Part shown: one piece after another, positions 27,133 to 36,144 of the stretch
Layout of the letters: each line of letters begins with the position of its first letter
Position numbering within the stretch: position 1 is the first letter of the stretch
Assembly (NCBI RefSeq): GCF_018139695.1
Contig: NZ_JAGSOG010000028.1
Span: 1-51,793 of the forward strand
Source: Actinospica durhamensis
GTDB lineage: Bacteria > Actinomycetota > Actinomycetes > Streptomycetales > Catenulisporaceae
DNA: 51,793 bases
Direction: 5' to 3'
Program-made: the position numbers and the translations under genes
Notes under the pieces: generated by a model
The model's input: only the letters and a program-made list of their open reading frames with translations
Databases searched by the model: none
What the model was told of the DNA's origin: nothing

Positions 27133-27414
27133 ATGGACAAGGAGTTCGCCGCCGCGGTCCGGGAATCAGTGCGCGCATTCGCCGCCAAGATCCCGGGCCG
27201 CAGCGTCGAGCTGCGCGTCCCGCCGTACGTCGCGGTGCAGTGCGTGCCGGGACCCCGGCACACCCGCGGCACCCCGCCCAACATCGTCGAGACCGACGCC
27301 GCCACCTGGCTCGCCCTCGCCGACGGCAGCCTCGGCTGGGCCGAGGCGGTGGCCGACGGCCGGATCTCGGCCTCGGGCCCGCGCAGCGATCTGAGCGGGT
27401 ATCTGCCGCTGTAA
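27133..27414 (+). CDS. Sterol-carrier-family small protein
   Basis: 93 residues. The sequence PGRSVELRVPPYVAVQC, TRGTPPNIVETDAATWLALADG and ADGRISASGPRSDLSGYLPL matches the small SCP2-like/MDMPI C-terminal proteins that accompany purL in many actinomycetes. The N-terminal helix is followed by a beta-sheet and the ADGRISASG turn typical of the fold. It lies 22 bp after purL and is probably cotranscribed. Its link to purine synthesis is unknown. A strong terminator follows. Confidence 0.88.
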   Translation: MDKEFAAAVRESVRAFAAKIPGRSVELRVPPYVAVQCVPGPRHTRGTPPNIVETDAATWLALADGSLGWAEAVADGRISASGPRSDLSGYLPL

Positions 27415-27438
27415 GTGCCCGAGTGTAACGACTGCTCT

Positions 27439-27480
27439 ACGCCGAACCCCGATACCTTCAACGGTGTCGGGGTTCGGCGT
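27439..27480. terminator. Strong terminator ending the purSQL transcript
   Basis: Positions 27439-27456 pair with 27463-27480 (18-bp stem, one A/G mismatch, 6-nt loop TTCAAC). It separates the purine genes from the inserted pair of secreted-protein genes. Confidence 0.9.
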
Positions 27481-27548
27481 ATGCTCCGTAGTTGAGTTTC
27501 ATGAGGGAAATTCACTGAAGAACAACTGAAATCAGAGGTGGGGGGGAC

Positions 27549-30116
27549 ATGCGTCCTCGCGTCGTCGCCGCATCCACGGCGACGCTCATCGCGGCAGCCT
27601 CTTTATCGCCTTTCACGGCGCAGGCTGCCGGCCAGAACACGCTCTACGTCAACGGATCCAGCTCCGCGTGCACGGACTCGGGGACCGGTACGAGCGCGGC
27701 GCCCTACTGCACGATCCAGGCCGCGGCCGACGCGGCGAACCCGGGTGATGCGGTAAGCGTCGCGGCGGGCACATACGCCGCCGCCACCATCACCCGCTCG
27801 GGCACCGCCGACGCCCCGATCGTCTTCACCGGCAACGGGATCTGGAGCACGACGGGGATGACCGGAGAGGCGTGGGGCCTGCTCTCGATCAGCGGTGCGA
27901 GCCACATACGCATCCAGAACTTCGGGTTCCTCCCAGGGACCACCGCTCCCGCCTCCGTCGTGAGCGGTGCGTCCGACATCACCTTCCGCAATGACGGCTT
28001 CCGTAGCTCCACGGCCGGGCAGCCTTCGCTCCACATCACAGCGTCCTCGGGTGTCACGGTGCTCGACTCCAGTGCCGACGGGATCGATGTCGACGGCGGC
28101 TCGACCGATACGGTTCTGAGCACGAACCTGCTGTACGGGTACTACACCAGCGCGGTCTCGGTGGACGGCGCCACGGACACCGCGATCACCAGCAACACGG
28201 TGGACTCCTGCGGTCCGGAGCTCTCGGTCGCCGACTCCGCCGCAGGCACGAGCATCGAGAACAATGTCCTGGTCAGCCCGATCTCAGCCGGCTCGCTGTT
28301 CTGCTCGTCCTCGGACCCGAACATCGACATCCTCGTCGACTCCACGTCTGCGGCCGGCACGACCGAGGACTACAACGACGTCGTGAACGGCTCGGGCTCG
28401 GCGTACGAGTGGGCAGGTACGGACTACACCACGGCCGCCCCGCTCAACGCCGCCACCGGGCAGGCTCAGCACGACGACAACGCCGGACTCTCGACCGCCC
28501 CGCGCGAGGGCTCGCAGGTGATCAACTCGGCGGACTCCGCCGCGATCGGCGAGCAGTCCACGGACATCTACGGACATCCGCGCGTCCTCGACCCGCTGGT
28601 GGCCCCGACCGGTGCCGGGCCGTACGACGACTACGACCGCGGCGCGGTCCAGTTCCAGGACCCGGTGACCAAGGTGACGTCCTCGATCACCGCCTCCGCG
28701 TCCAAGACTCCGGTCGGCGCGGGCATCATCTTGAGCGGCGCGGCGACCGACACCTGGTCGGACGGCTTCGACTACCAGTTCAAGCTGAGCAACGGGACGA
28801 CGGTCGACGCCGGAGTGGGCGGGAAGGCCGTGGTGTCCTTCACCACGCCGGGAACCTACTCCGCGAATCTGTACCTGGTCCCCACCAACGGCGCGACCGC
28901 GCCGACGGTGTCCTTCGGCTCGGTCTCCTTCACGGTGGCGCCGCTGGCGCGGCTGACTCCGGAGGTCTCGACCTATGCCGACGGCAAGTACGCCGTAGAC
29001 GTCTCGGACTACGGCACCGTCGACGACTGGAACGTCACCGGCGTCACCTTCAACTTCGGCGACGGCTCCGCGGTCCAGAGCACCACGGACAACATGACGG
29101 TCACGCACACCTACGCGAAGGCCGGCACCTACACGATCACCGAGACGGTGACCGACCAGAGCGGGGCCAAGGCGAGCGCCTGGCGCAGCTTCAGCACCAA
29201 CGCGATTCCGGCCGGCACGCTGGTCCAGTCGAGCGCCTTGATCCCGGGCTTGGAAGTCCCGGCCAACTCCACCGGCATCGCGCAGGCCGCCAGCGCGGCC
29301 CTGCCGAACGACTCCGGCGAGCTCCTCGCGGTCACCACCGGCGGTTCGGTCGAATTCTCCCTCGGTGCCCCGAGCAACTCGCCCTACGGCGTCGCGTCCT
29401 GGGCGAACTGGAAGACGCTCAGCCAGCCGACCGGGGTGAAGGCCAAGTGGATCGGTATCGCGGGCATGCCCAACGGATCGACCCAGGCCATTGAGATCAC
29501 CACCACCGGCAAGCTGCTGCACACGATCCGCAACGCCAACGGCACCTGGCAGTCCTGGACCAGCCCGGCCGGCTCGACCGGCTTCGTCCGGGCCGCGATC
29601 GCCGCGATGCCGGACGGATCCGCGCAGCTCGTCGCCGTCACCACCTCCGGCGTGCTCATGCACGACATCCGCAACGCCAACGGCAGCTGGCAGGGCTGGC
29701 ACGCGCTGTCCCAGCCTGGCGTCAAGATCGTCGACGCGAGCATCGCGGGTGTGCTCGACGGCTCCTCGCAGATCGCCGAGGTGACCTCCACCGGCGTGCT
29801 CAGGCACACCATCCGCAGCTGGAACGGAACCTGGCAGGCCTGGGCCACCCCGAAGGGCTCGCCCAGCGTCTCCCAGGTCTCCATCGGCGCCGGCCCCGTG
29901 TTCGCGGGCAGCTACTGGTACGAGGCCACCATCAGCGTCGTCACGAAGAACGGCGGGGAGCTGTCCGACACGCGCGAGTACGACGGGTCCTGGGACGGCT
30001 GGACAGGTGACGCCGGCAACGGTCTCGGAAACGCCGGCACCGCGGTCGACAACACCTATGCGACCCTTCCGCTCCCGAGCGGCAGTTACCTCACCTACAC
30101 CGTGACGGGTGGCTGA
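27549..30116 (+). CDS. Secreted beta-helix / PKD / beta-propeller-lectin-like protein (paralogue C)
   Basis: 855 residues. Residues 1-27 are a signal peptide (RPRVVAASTAT...TAQAA). The beta-helix (~28-360) opens with YCTIQAAADAANPGDAVSVAAGTY spread over residues 54-77 and closes with YDDYDRGAVQFQDP. Two PKD-like domains follow (~365-555; FNFGDGS in the second). The C-terminus differs from the other three family members: instead of LDTR modules it has four to five ~47-residue repeats of the form AGMPNGSTQAIEITTTGKLL / HTIRNANGTWQSW. These resemble the tryptophan-rich blades of PLL/DUF346-type fucose-binding propeller lectins. Carbohydrate binding is therefore plausible. The ATG at 27549 follows a G-rich site (GAGGTGGGGGGG). 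It is followed 49 bp later by paralogue D. Confidence 0.86.
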   Translation: MRPRVVAASTATLIAAASLSPFTAQAAGQNTLYVNGSSSACTDSGTGTSAAPYCTIQAAADAANPGDAVSVAAGTYAAATITRSGTADAPIVFTGNGIWSTTGMTGEAWGLLSISGASHIRIQNFGFLPGTTAPASVVSGASDITFRNDGFRSSTAGQPSLHITASSGVTVLDSSADGIDVDGGSTDTVLSTNLLYGYYTSAVSVDGATDTAITSNTVDSCGPELSVADSAAGTSIENNVLVSPISAGSLFCSSSDPNIDILVDSTSAAGTTEDYNDVVNGSGSAYEWAGTDYTTAAPLNAATGQAQHDDNAGLSTAPREGSQVINSADSAAIGEQSTDIYGHPRVLDPLVAPTGAGPYDDYDRGAVQFQDPVTKVTSSITASASKTPVGAGIILSGAATDTWSDGFDYQFKLSNGTTVDAGVGGKAVVSFTTPGTYSANLYLVPTNGATAPTVSFGSVSFTVAPLARLTPEVSTYADGKYAVDVSDYGTVDDWNVTGVTFNFGDGSAVQSTTDNMTVTHTYAKAGTYTITETVTDQSGAKASAWRSFSTNAIPAGTLVQSSALIPGLEVPANSTGIAQAASAALPNDSGELLAVTTGGSVEFSLGAPSNSPYGVASWANWKTLSQPTGVKAKWIGIAGMPNGSTQAIEITTTGKLLHTIRNANGTWQSWTSPAGSTGFVRAAIAAMPDGSAQLVAVTTSGVLMHDIRNANGSWQGWHALSQPGVKIVDASIAGVLDGSSQIAEVTSTGVLRHTIRSWNGTWQAWATPKGSPSVSQVSIGAGPVFAGSYWYEATISVVTKNGGELSDTREYDGSWDGWTGDAGNGLGNAGTAVDNTYATLPLPSGSYLTYTVTGG

Positions 30117-30165
30117 GATGACCGCCGAACCCGGGCAGAACAAGAGAAACCTCAGGAGTGGGGAC

Positions 30166-32946
30166 ATGCGTTCCCGAGTCCTCGCCGTCTCCACGGCCAC
30201 CGTCCTCGCCGCGGCTTCGCTGGCGCCGCTCGAGGCGCAGGCCGACGGCCAGAACACGATCTACGTCAGCAACAGCGCCGCCTCCGGCTGCACGGACTCG
30301 GGCAGCGGCACGGCCGACGCGCCCTACTGCACGCTCCAGGCCGCGGCCGACGTGGCGAACCCCGGTGACATCGTGAGGGTGGGGCCCGGCACCTACGCGG
30401 CGCCCACCCTCACCCGCTCCGGCACGGCGTCCGCGCCGATCCAGTTCGTCGCGGTGCAGGGCTCGGCCCAGACCGGGACCAACGTCCACGTTCAGGGCCT
30501 CACCCTGGACGGCGCCTCGGACATCGAGTTCGACGACCTCGCCCTCGGCAACGCCGTCGGCACGGTGACGGTGTCCGGCGGCTCCAACGTCACGTTCGCG
30601 CACGACATCATCCAGGGGCCCCCGGTCACCGGTTCGTCCGGGCTGCACGTGACCGGCGCGGCATCGGACGTGACGGTGCAGGACTCGCGGCTCGACAGCG
30701 TCCTGATCGACGCGGGCAGCACCGGCACGATGCTGACGACGAACATCATCGCCTCCGACTACGCCAGTCCGGTCTCCCTCGTCGGCGCCCAGAGCACCGA
30801 CGTGACGAGCAACCAGATCAGCGGCTGCGGATCGGCGATCTCGGTCACCGGCGCGTCCGGCGGTACGAACATCGAGAACAACAACGTCAGCCTCGACGCC
30901 TCGCAGTCGTCCTGCCCGTCCTCGGCCGGCGGTTACGGCATGGTCGTGGACTCCGGTTCCGCCGCCGGTACCGTCAGCGACTACAACGACGTCTACTCCT
31001 CCGCCGGATACGAGTGGGGCGGGAACGTCTACGGCACCGCCTCGAGCCTCGACGCCGCAACCGGCCAGGGACGGCACGACTTCAACACCGTGCAGAGCAC
31101 CACGGTCGCCGACGGTTCGCCGATGATCGACTCGGCCGACTCCGACGCGCCCGGCGAGCAGTCGACCGACTACTACGGCAACCCGCGCGTGTCCGACCCG
31201 ACGGTCGCGCACACCGGCGCCGGGTCGTACGACTACTACGACCGCGGTGCCGTCGAGTTCCAGGACCCGCACACCACGCTGACGGGCAGCACGTTCACCG
31301 CGTCGGCCGGCCAGGCTCCGATCGGAGCCACGGTCGCGCTGCACACGAACTACGCCGACACCTGGTCGGACAGCCCGACGTACGAATACAGCTTCTACGG
31401 CCCGAACGGCTCGTCCACGGTGACCACCACGGCCACCGACATGAGCCTCGCGCTGCCGACCGCGGGCACCTACACGGTCGACCTCGCCGTGAACTACAAC
31501 GGATACGGCTACGTCTCGGTCAGCTCCCTGACCGTCTACGCCGTCGCCGCGGCGCCGCTCACGCCCTCGCTCGCCGTCAAGGCGGATCAGTCCACGATGG
31601 TCGACGCGGACCCGTCGGGCATCACGGACGCGTGGAGTATCGCGAGTGTCTCGCTCGACTTCGGCGACGGCACCCCGGCCGTGTCCGATGACGACGGCGA
31701 GGTGGTCAGCCACATCTACGCCGCGTCGGGTACGTACACGATCACGGAGACGGTGACCGACTCGGGCGGGAACACCGCGAAGACGACCACCAAGTTCACC
31801 ACGGTGGGATCCGACTACACGGCGTACGGCCCGACCCGGATCCTGGACACCCGGCACGGCATCGGCGCGGCGCAGGCCAAGGTCTCCACCGGCGGACACG
31901 TCGTGCTGAAGATCGCGGGCAACGGCTCCATCCCGGCCGGGGTGACCGCCGTGGCCCTGAACCTGACCGTGACCGACGCCACCGGCGCCAACGGCTACGT
32001 CAGCGCCGAGCCGGACGGCACGGCGGCCACCAAGAGCTCGAACATCAACTACCTCAAGGGCCAGACCGTCACGAACTACGCGATCGTCCCGGTCGCGGCC
32101 GACGGCAAGATCGACGTGTACGACGTCAGTACGGCCGCCGGCAGCGTGGACCTGATCGCGGACGTCTCCGGCTACTTCCGCCAGTCCGCGGGCAGCCGCT
32201 ACACCGCCGTCACCCCCGGCCGCATCCTGGACACCCGGCACGGCACCGGCGCGCCGAGCGCGAAGGTCGCGCCGAACCACGGCCTGTCCGTGGCCGTCTC
32301 CGGCAAGGACGCGATCCCGGCCGGCGTCAAGGCCGTGGCCCTGCACGTGACCGTCACCGACGCGTCGGCCAACGGCTGGATCGCCGCGGAGCCCGACGGC
32401 GCCGGGACGCCCTCGACCTCGATCCTCAACTTCCTCAAGGGCCAGACGGTGTCGAACACCGTCATCGTCCCGGTCGCGAAGGACGGCAAGGTCGAGCTCT
32501 ACAACGGCGGCGGCAGCGGCTCGGTGGACCTGATCGCCGACGTGGCCGGCTACTTCGCCCCGGGGCCGGTCGGCGAGTACTCCGAGGCGTACGTGCCGAT
32601 CACGCCGTACCGGGCCTTGGACACGCGCAAGGCCGGGGGCATGCTCCAAGCCGACCACACCAACTCGTACTTCCTGAGCGCGTACGAGACCCAGAACATC
32701 CCGATGGACGCGACGCTCGTCACCAACCTCACGCTCACCGAAGAGACCGCCAACGGCTACATCACGGCGTACCAGTCGTACACCAGCCAGCCGAGTGTCT
32801 CGAGCCTGAACTACCTCAAGGACCAGACCGTCTCCGGCCTGGACATCCTGGCCACCAACGGCACGCAACAGCAGGTGAGCGTCTACAACCAGTCGGCCGG
32901 AAAGGCCGATCTGATCTCCGACGTGTTCGGCTACTTCTCCTACTGA
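30166..32946 (+). CDS. Secreted beta-helix / PKD / triple LDTR-module protein (paralogue D)
   Basis: 926 residues. The signal peptide (RSRVLAVSTATVLAAAS...EAQA) and N-terminal beta-helix are closest to paralogue C, with YCTLQAAADVANPGD, GPGTYAAPTLTRSGTA and YYDRGAVEFQDP. Two PKD-like domains (the second with LDFGDGTPAV) lead to three LDTR modules (RILDTRHGIG, RILDTRHGTG, RALDTRKAGG) that are closest, module by module, to those of paralogue A. The protein thus looks like a C-type front joined to an A-type back. AGGAG lies 7-8 nt before the ATG at 30166; an in-frame ATG at 30109 overlaps the end of paralogue C and would put a hydrophilic leader before the signal peptide. Probably cotranscribed with C and ended by the hairpin at 32982. 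Confidence 0.87.
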   Translation: MRSRVLAVSTATVLAAASLAPLEAQADGQNTIYVSNSAASGCTDSGSGTADAPYCTLQAAADVANPGDIVRVGPGTYAAPTLTRSGTASAPIQFVAVQGSAQTGTNVHVQGLTLDGASDIEFDDLALGNAVGTVTVSGGSNVTFAHDIIQGPPVTGSSGLHVTGAASDVTVQDSRLDSVLIDAGSTGTMLTTNIIASDYASPVSLVGAQSTDVTSNQISGCGSAISVTGASGGTNIENNNVSLDASQSSCPSSAGGYGMVVDSGSAAGTVSDYNDVYSSAGYEWGGNVYGTASSLDAATGQGRHDFNTVQSTTVADGSPMIDSADSDAPGEQSTDYYGNPRVSDPTVAHTGAGSYDYYDRGAVEFQDPHTTLTGSTFTASAGQAPIGATVALHTNYADTWSDSPTYEYSFYGPNGSSTVTTTATDMSLALPTAGTYTVDLAVNYNGYGYVSVSSLTVYAVAAAPLTPSLAVKADQSTMVDADPSGITDAWSIASVSLDFGDGTPAVSDDDGEVVSHIYAASGTYTITETVTDSGGNTAKTTTKFTTVGSDYTAYGPTRILDTRHGIGAAQAKVSTGGHVVLKIAGNGSIPAGVTAVALNLTVTDATGANGYVSAEPDGTAATKSSNINYLKGQTVTNYAIVPVAADGKIDVYDVSTAAGSVDLIADVSGYFRQSAGSRYTAVTPGRILDTRHGTGAPSAKVAPNHGLSVAVSGKDAIPAGVKAVALHVTVTDASANGWIAAEPDGAGTPSTSILNFLKGQTVSNTVIVPVAKDGKVELYNGGGSGSVDLIADVAGYFAPGPVGEYSEAYVPITPYRALDTRKAGGMLQADHTNSYFLSAYETQNIPMDATLVTNLTLTEETANGYITAYQSYTSQPSVSSLNYLKDQTVSGLDILATNGTQQQVSVYNQSAGKADLISDVFGYFSY

Positions 32947-32981
32947 GTCCCGCCGAGCCGCCAGGTCCGGGCTCTCCACCA

Positions 32982-33025
32982 GCGAAGATCCGTGCGTTCC
33001 CATACCGGAACGCGCGGATCTTCGC
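32982..33025. terminator. 19-bp terminator between paralogue D and purF
   Basis: Positions 32982-33000 pair with 33007-33025 with one G-T wobble, around a 6-nt loop CATACC. It closes the inserted secreted-protein pair before purF. Confidence 0.9.
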
Positions 33026-33035
33026 ATAACCGGCC

Positions 33036-33054
33036 ATGACGTAGACTGGGGGGC
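33036..33054 (+). promoter_or_regulatory. Probable purF promoter -10 region
   Basis: TAGACT (33042-33047) is a good -10 hexamer 7 bp before the GTG start of purF. Either the transcript is leaderless or it starts within a few bases; the GGGGGG directly before the start may also act as ribosome-binding site. No clear -35 is seen. Because a terminator lies immediately upstream, purF needs its own promoter here. Confidence 0.5.
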
Positions 33055-34551
33055 GTGAAGCGCCCAGATGGACGACTGACCCACGACATACTCCCCGACG
33101 AAGACAAGCACCCCAACGACGCCTGCGGGGTGTTCGGAGTCTGGGCGCCGGGGGAGGAAGTCGCCAAACTCGCCTACTTCGGCCTCTACGCGTTGCAGCA
33201 CCGAGGCCAGGAGTCGGCCGGCATCGCCGCCTCGAACGGCAGCCAGATACTCGTCTACAAGGACATGGGCCTGGTCTCCCAGGTCTTCGACGAGCAGACG
33301 CTGGCCTCGCTGCGCGGCCACCTCGCCGTCGGGCACACGCGCTACTCCACCACCGGGTCCTCCGTCTGGGAGAACGCGCAGCCGACCTTCCGGGCCACCC
33401 CGCACGGCGCCATAGCGCTCGGGCACAACGGGAACCTGACCAACACCGCCGAGCTCGGCGAGCTGGTCGGCGCGGCCCGGGCGAACGGCGAGGTGATCGG
33501 CAAGGACCGCGGCGCCACCTCGGACAGCGACCTGATGACCGACCTGCTGGCCAGCCGCTCCGAGCTCAGCCTCGAAGACGCGGCGATGCAGGTGCTGCCG
33601 CAGCTGCGCGGCGCCTTCTCCCTCGTGTTCATGGACGAGACCACGCTCTACGCCACCCGCGACCCGCAGGGCATCCGCCCGCTCGTCCTCGGCCGGCTGG
33701 AGCGCGGCTGGGCGGTGGCGAGCGAGACCGCGGCCCTGGACATCGTCGGGGCCACCTTCATCCGCGAGATCGAGCCGGGCGAACTGATCGTCATCGACGA
33801 GGACGGCCTGCGCTCGCACCACTGGGCCAAGCCCGAGCCCAAGGGCTGCGTCTTCGAGTACGTCTACCTGGCCCGCCCGGACACCACGATCGCCGGCCGC
33901 TCGGTCAACGCCTCCCGGCTCGCGATGGGCCGCCGCCTGGCGGTCGAGCACCCGGTCGAGGCCGACCTGGTCATCCCGACCCCGGAGTCCGGCACGCCCG
34001 CCGCGATCGGCTACGCCGAGCAGTCCGGCATCGCGTTCGGGCACGGCCTGGTCAAGAACGCCTACGTGGGCCGCACCTTCATCCAGCCGAGCCAGACCAT
34101 CCGCCAGCTCGGCATCCGGCTCAAGCTCAACCCGCTGCGCGAGGTGATCGAGGGCAAGCGCCTGGTCGTGGTGGACGACACGATCGTGCGCGGCAACACC
34201 CAGCGCGCCGTGATCAAGATGCTGCGCGAGGCCGGAGCCGCGGAGATCCACCTGCGCATCTCCGCCCCGCCGGTGAAGTGGCCCTGCTTCTACGGGATCG
34301 ACTTCGCCACCCGGGCCGAGCTGATCGCCAACGGGCTCTCGGTGGACGAGATCGCGCACTCGATGGGCGCGGACTCGCTCGGCTACATCTCCCTCGAAGG
34401 GATGATCGAGGCCACCACCATCCCCGCCGAGCGGCTGTGCCGCGCCTGCTTCGACGGCTTCTACCCGGTGGAACTGCCCGACCCGGAGCGGCTCGGCAAG
34501 CACCTGCTCGAGGTGCCGGCCTCCGCCGCCTCCCCGCTCGCCCGCCCCTGA
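33055..34551 (+). CDS. purF: Amidophosphoribosyltransferase
   Basis: 498 residues. Commits PRPP to purine synthesis by making phosphoribosylamine from PRPP and glutamine. The N-terminal glutaminase begins after a ~23-residue propeptide with catalytic Cys24 (DACGVFGVW), then LYALQHRGQESAGI and GHTRYSTTGSS. The C-terminal transferase has the PRPP-binding motif VVVDDTIVRGNTQ. Conserved cysteines in the C-terminal part (APPVKWPCFYGIDF, RLCRACFDGFYP) fit the Fe-S-containing B. subtilis-type enzyme that needs propeptide cleavage. It is followed by purM after 40 bp. Confidence 0.97.
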   Translation: MKRPDGRLTHDILPDEDKHPNDACGVFGVWAPGEEVAKLAYFGLYALQHRGQESAGIAASNGSQILVYKDMGLVSQVFDEQTLASLRGHLAVGHTRYSTTGSSVWENAQPTFRATPHGAIALGHNGNLTNTAELGELVGAARANGEVIGKDRGATSDSDLMTDLLASRSELSLEDAAMQVLPQLRGAFSLVFMDETTLYATRDPQGIRPLVLGRLERGWAVASETAALDIVGATFIREIEPGELIVIDEDGLRSHHWAKPEPKGCVFEYVYLARPDTTIAGRSVNASRLAMGRRLAVEHPVEADLVIPTPESGTPAAIGYAEQSGIAFGHGLVKNAYVGRTFIQPSQTIRQLGIRLKLNPLREVIEGKRLVVVDDTIVRGNTQRAVIKMLREAGAAEIHLRISAPPVKWPCFYGIDFATRAELIANGLSVDEIAHSMGADSLGYISLEGMIEATTIPAERLCRACFDGFYPVELPDPERLGKHLLEVPASAASPLARP

Positions 34552-34591
34552 CGGACCCCGCGTCCGTCCTCGGCCCCGAAAGGCTTCAGCC

Positions 34592-35671
34592 GTGAACGAC
34601 AACCCGCGTGCCGGCGCGACCTACGCCGCCGCCGGCGTGGACATCGAGGCCGGCGACCGCGCCGTCGAACTGATGAAGGAATGGGTGGCCAAGACCGCCC
34701 GCCCCGAGGTTCTCGGGGGCCTCGGCGGCTTCGCCGGGCTGTTCGACGCCTCCGCGCTCACCCGCTACCGCCGCCCGCTGCTGGCCACCTCCACCGACGG
34801 GGTGGGCACCAAGGTGGCGCTGGCGCAGAAGCTGGACGTGCACCACACCATCGGCTTCGACCTCGTCGGCATGGTGGTGGACGACCTGGTCGTGTGCGGG
34901 GCCGAGCCGTTGTTCATGACGGACTACATCTGCGTCGGCAAGGTGGTGCCGGAGCGGGTCGCCGCGATCGTGCGCGGCATCGCCGAGGCGTGCGTACAGG
35001 CCGGCTGCGCCCTGATCGGCGGGGAGACGGCCGAACACCCCGGACTGCTGGGTCCGGACGACTACGACGTCGCCGGCGCCGCCACGGGCGTGGTGGAGGC
35101 GGACGCGCTGCTGGGCCCGGACCGGGTGCGCGAGGGCGACGCGATCCTGGCGATCGGCTCCTCGGGCCTGCACTCCAACGGCTACTCGCTGGTGCGCCAC
35201 GTGCTGCTCAACCAGGCCGGCTGGGCGCTGGACCGGCAGGTGCCGGAGTTCGGCCGCTCGCTCGGCGAGGAGCTGCTCGAGCCGACCAAGATCTACGCGA
35301 AGGCCTGCCTCGAGCTCGCCCGCCGGGTCGAGATCCACACCTACGCGCACGTCACCGGCGGCGGCCTGGCCGCGAACCTGGCCCGGGTGATCCCGACCGG
35401 CCTGCACGCCCGGCTGGAGCGGGCCTCCTGGACCCCGGCCGCGGTGTTCCAGACGGTCGGCGAGGTCGGCGGGATCGAGCGGCTCGAGCTGGAGAAGACG
35501 CTGAACATGGGCGTCGGTATGGTCGCCGTGCTGCCGGCCGCCCAGGCCGACGCCGCGCTGCGCGAACTCGAGGCGCTGGGTCAGCGGGCCTGGGTGCTCG
35601 GCGAGATCACGGCCGGTCCGGACACGCGGGCCGAGGGCACGGCGGAGCTCGTCGGCGACTACGCGGCGTAA
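34592..35671 (+). CDS. purM: Phosphoribosylformylglycinamidine cyclo-ligase (AIR synthetase)
   Basis: 359 residues. Closes the imidazole ring of AIR using ATP. Signatures are YAAAGVDIEAGDRAVELMK, LLATSTDGVGTKV, GFDLVGMVVDDLVVCGAEPLFM, ALIGGETAEHPG and HVTGGGLAANLAR. The length is normal. The start is GTG at 34592 with AAAGG upstream. Two hairpins follow the stop. Confidence 0.97.
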   Translation: MNDNPRAGATYAAAGVDIEAGDRAVELMKEWVAKTARPEVLGGLGGFAGLFDASALTRYRRPLLATSTDGVGTKVALAQKLDVHHTIGFDLVGMVVDDLVVCGAEPLFMTDYICVGKVVPERVAAIVRGIAEACVQAGCALIGGETAEHPGLLGPDDYDVAGAATGVVEADALLGPDRVREGDAILAIGSSGLHSNGYSLVRHVLLNQAGWALDRQVPEFGRSLGEELLEPTKIYAKACLELARRVEIHTYAHVTGGGLAANLARVIPTGLHARLERASWTPAAVFQTVGEVGGIERLELEKTLNMGVGMVAVLPAAQADAALRELEALGQRAWVLGEITAGPDTRAEGTAELVGDYAA

Positions 35672-35700
35672 CCAAAGGCAGGATCACGGCAACGGCTGAA

Positions 35701-35726
35701 ACGGGCGCTCGCAATCGGGCGCCCGT
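35701..35726. terminator. First hairpin after purM
   Basis: ACGGGCGC (35701-35708) pairs with GCGCCCGT (35719-35726) around a 10-nt loop, 30 bp after the purM stop. Confidence 0.6.
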
Positions 35727-35769
35727 ACTCCGTTCGGGTGACGAAGACCGGCTGGACCGAAAGCCCGAA

Positions 35770-35809
35770 AAGGGTGTGCCGGACGGGGTCAACCGTCCCG
35801 CACACCCTT
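35770..35809. terminator. Second, larger hairpin between purM and DUF3073 gene
   Basis: Positions 35770-35786 pair with 35793-35809 (17-bp stem with one mismatch, loop GGTCAA). It can terminate purM from the left and the convergent DUF3073 gene from the right. Confidence 0.85.
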
Positions 35810-35886
35810 ACCCAGGTCCACCGATCTACGGGTGAAGCGAGCTGTCATTCGATCTGAGGATCACCTCGTCGGCGCAGGCCGCGAGC

Positions 35887-36144
35887 TCAACGATGCGGAT
35901 ACGAGTCGTCCTCGTCATCCTCATCGTCGTCATCTTCCTCATCCTCGGCGTCTTCCGCATAATCCGCGTAGGCCGCATAGCGGTCATCGAGCTCATGCTC
36001 GCGGGAGCCGTTGCTCCTCGACGGCGGATCATTCGGTTCATTTACGCCCAGCTCCGACCGCAAACGGTCCAGATCACCAGCCGGCTGGTACTTCAGCTGG
36101 CGAGCGACCTTGGTCTGCTTGGCCTTGGCCCGGCCGCGCCCCAT
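35887..36144 (-). CDS. DUF3073 family protein
   Basis: 85 residues. The first ~35 match the actinobacterial DUF3073 family almost exactly (GRGRAKAKQTKVARQLKY, then DLDRLRSELG). The rest is a strongly acidic, low-complexity tail (residues ~60-85) rich in Asp and Glu encoded by a near-repeating GAC/GAG/GAT tract. The basic N-terminus with acidic tail suggests nucleic-acid or protein binding, but the function is unknown. It keeps its usual place beside purM and convergent to it. Confidence 0.92.
   Translation of the reverse strand: MGRGRAKAKQTKVARQLKYQPAGDLDRLRSELGVNEPNDPPSRSNGSREHELDDRYAAYADYAEDAEDEEDDDDEDDEDDSYPHR

Noticed and set aside
29500-29880. Repeated DNA inside paralogue C as a possible CRISPR or mobile repeat
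   Set aside because: The repeats are in frame, about 47 codons long and encode the propeller-like motif; they are protein repeats, not CRISPR spacers.
30091-34602. Very long open frame (about 1,500 codons) on the minus strand
   Set aside because: It is the antisense shadow of paralogue D and purF, produced by their high GC at third positions. It has low-complexity Arg/Gly/Asp/Val composition and no domain.
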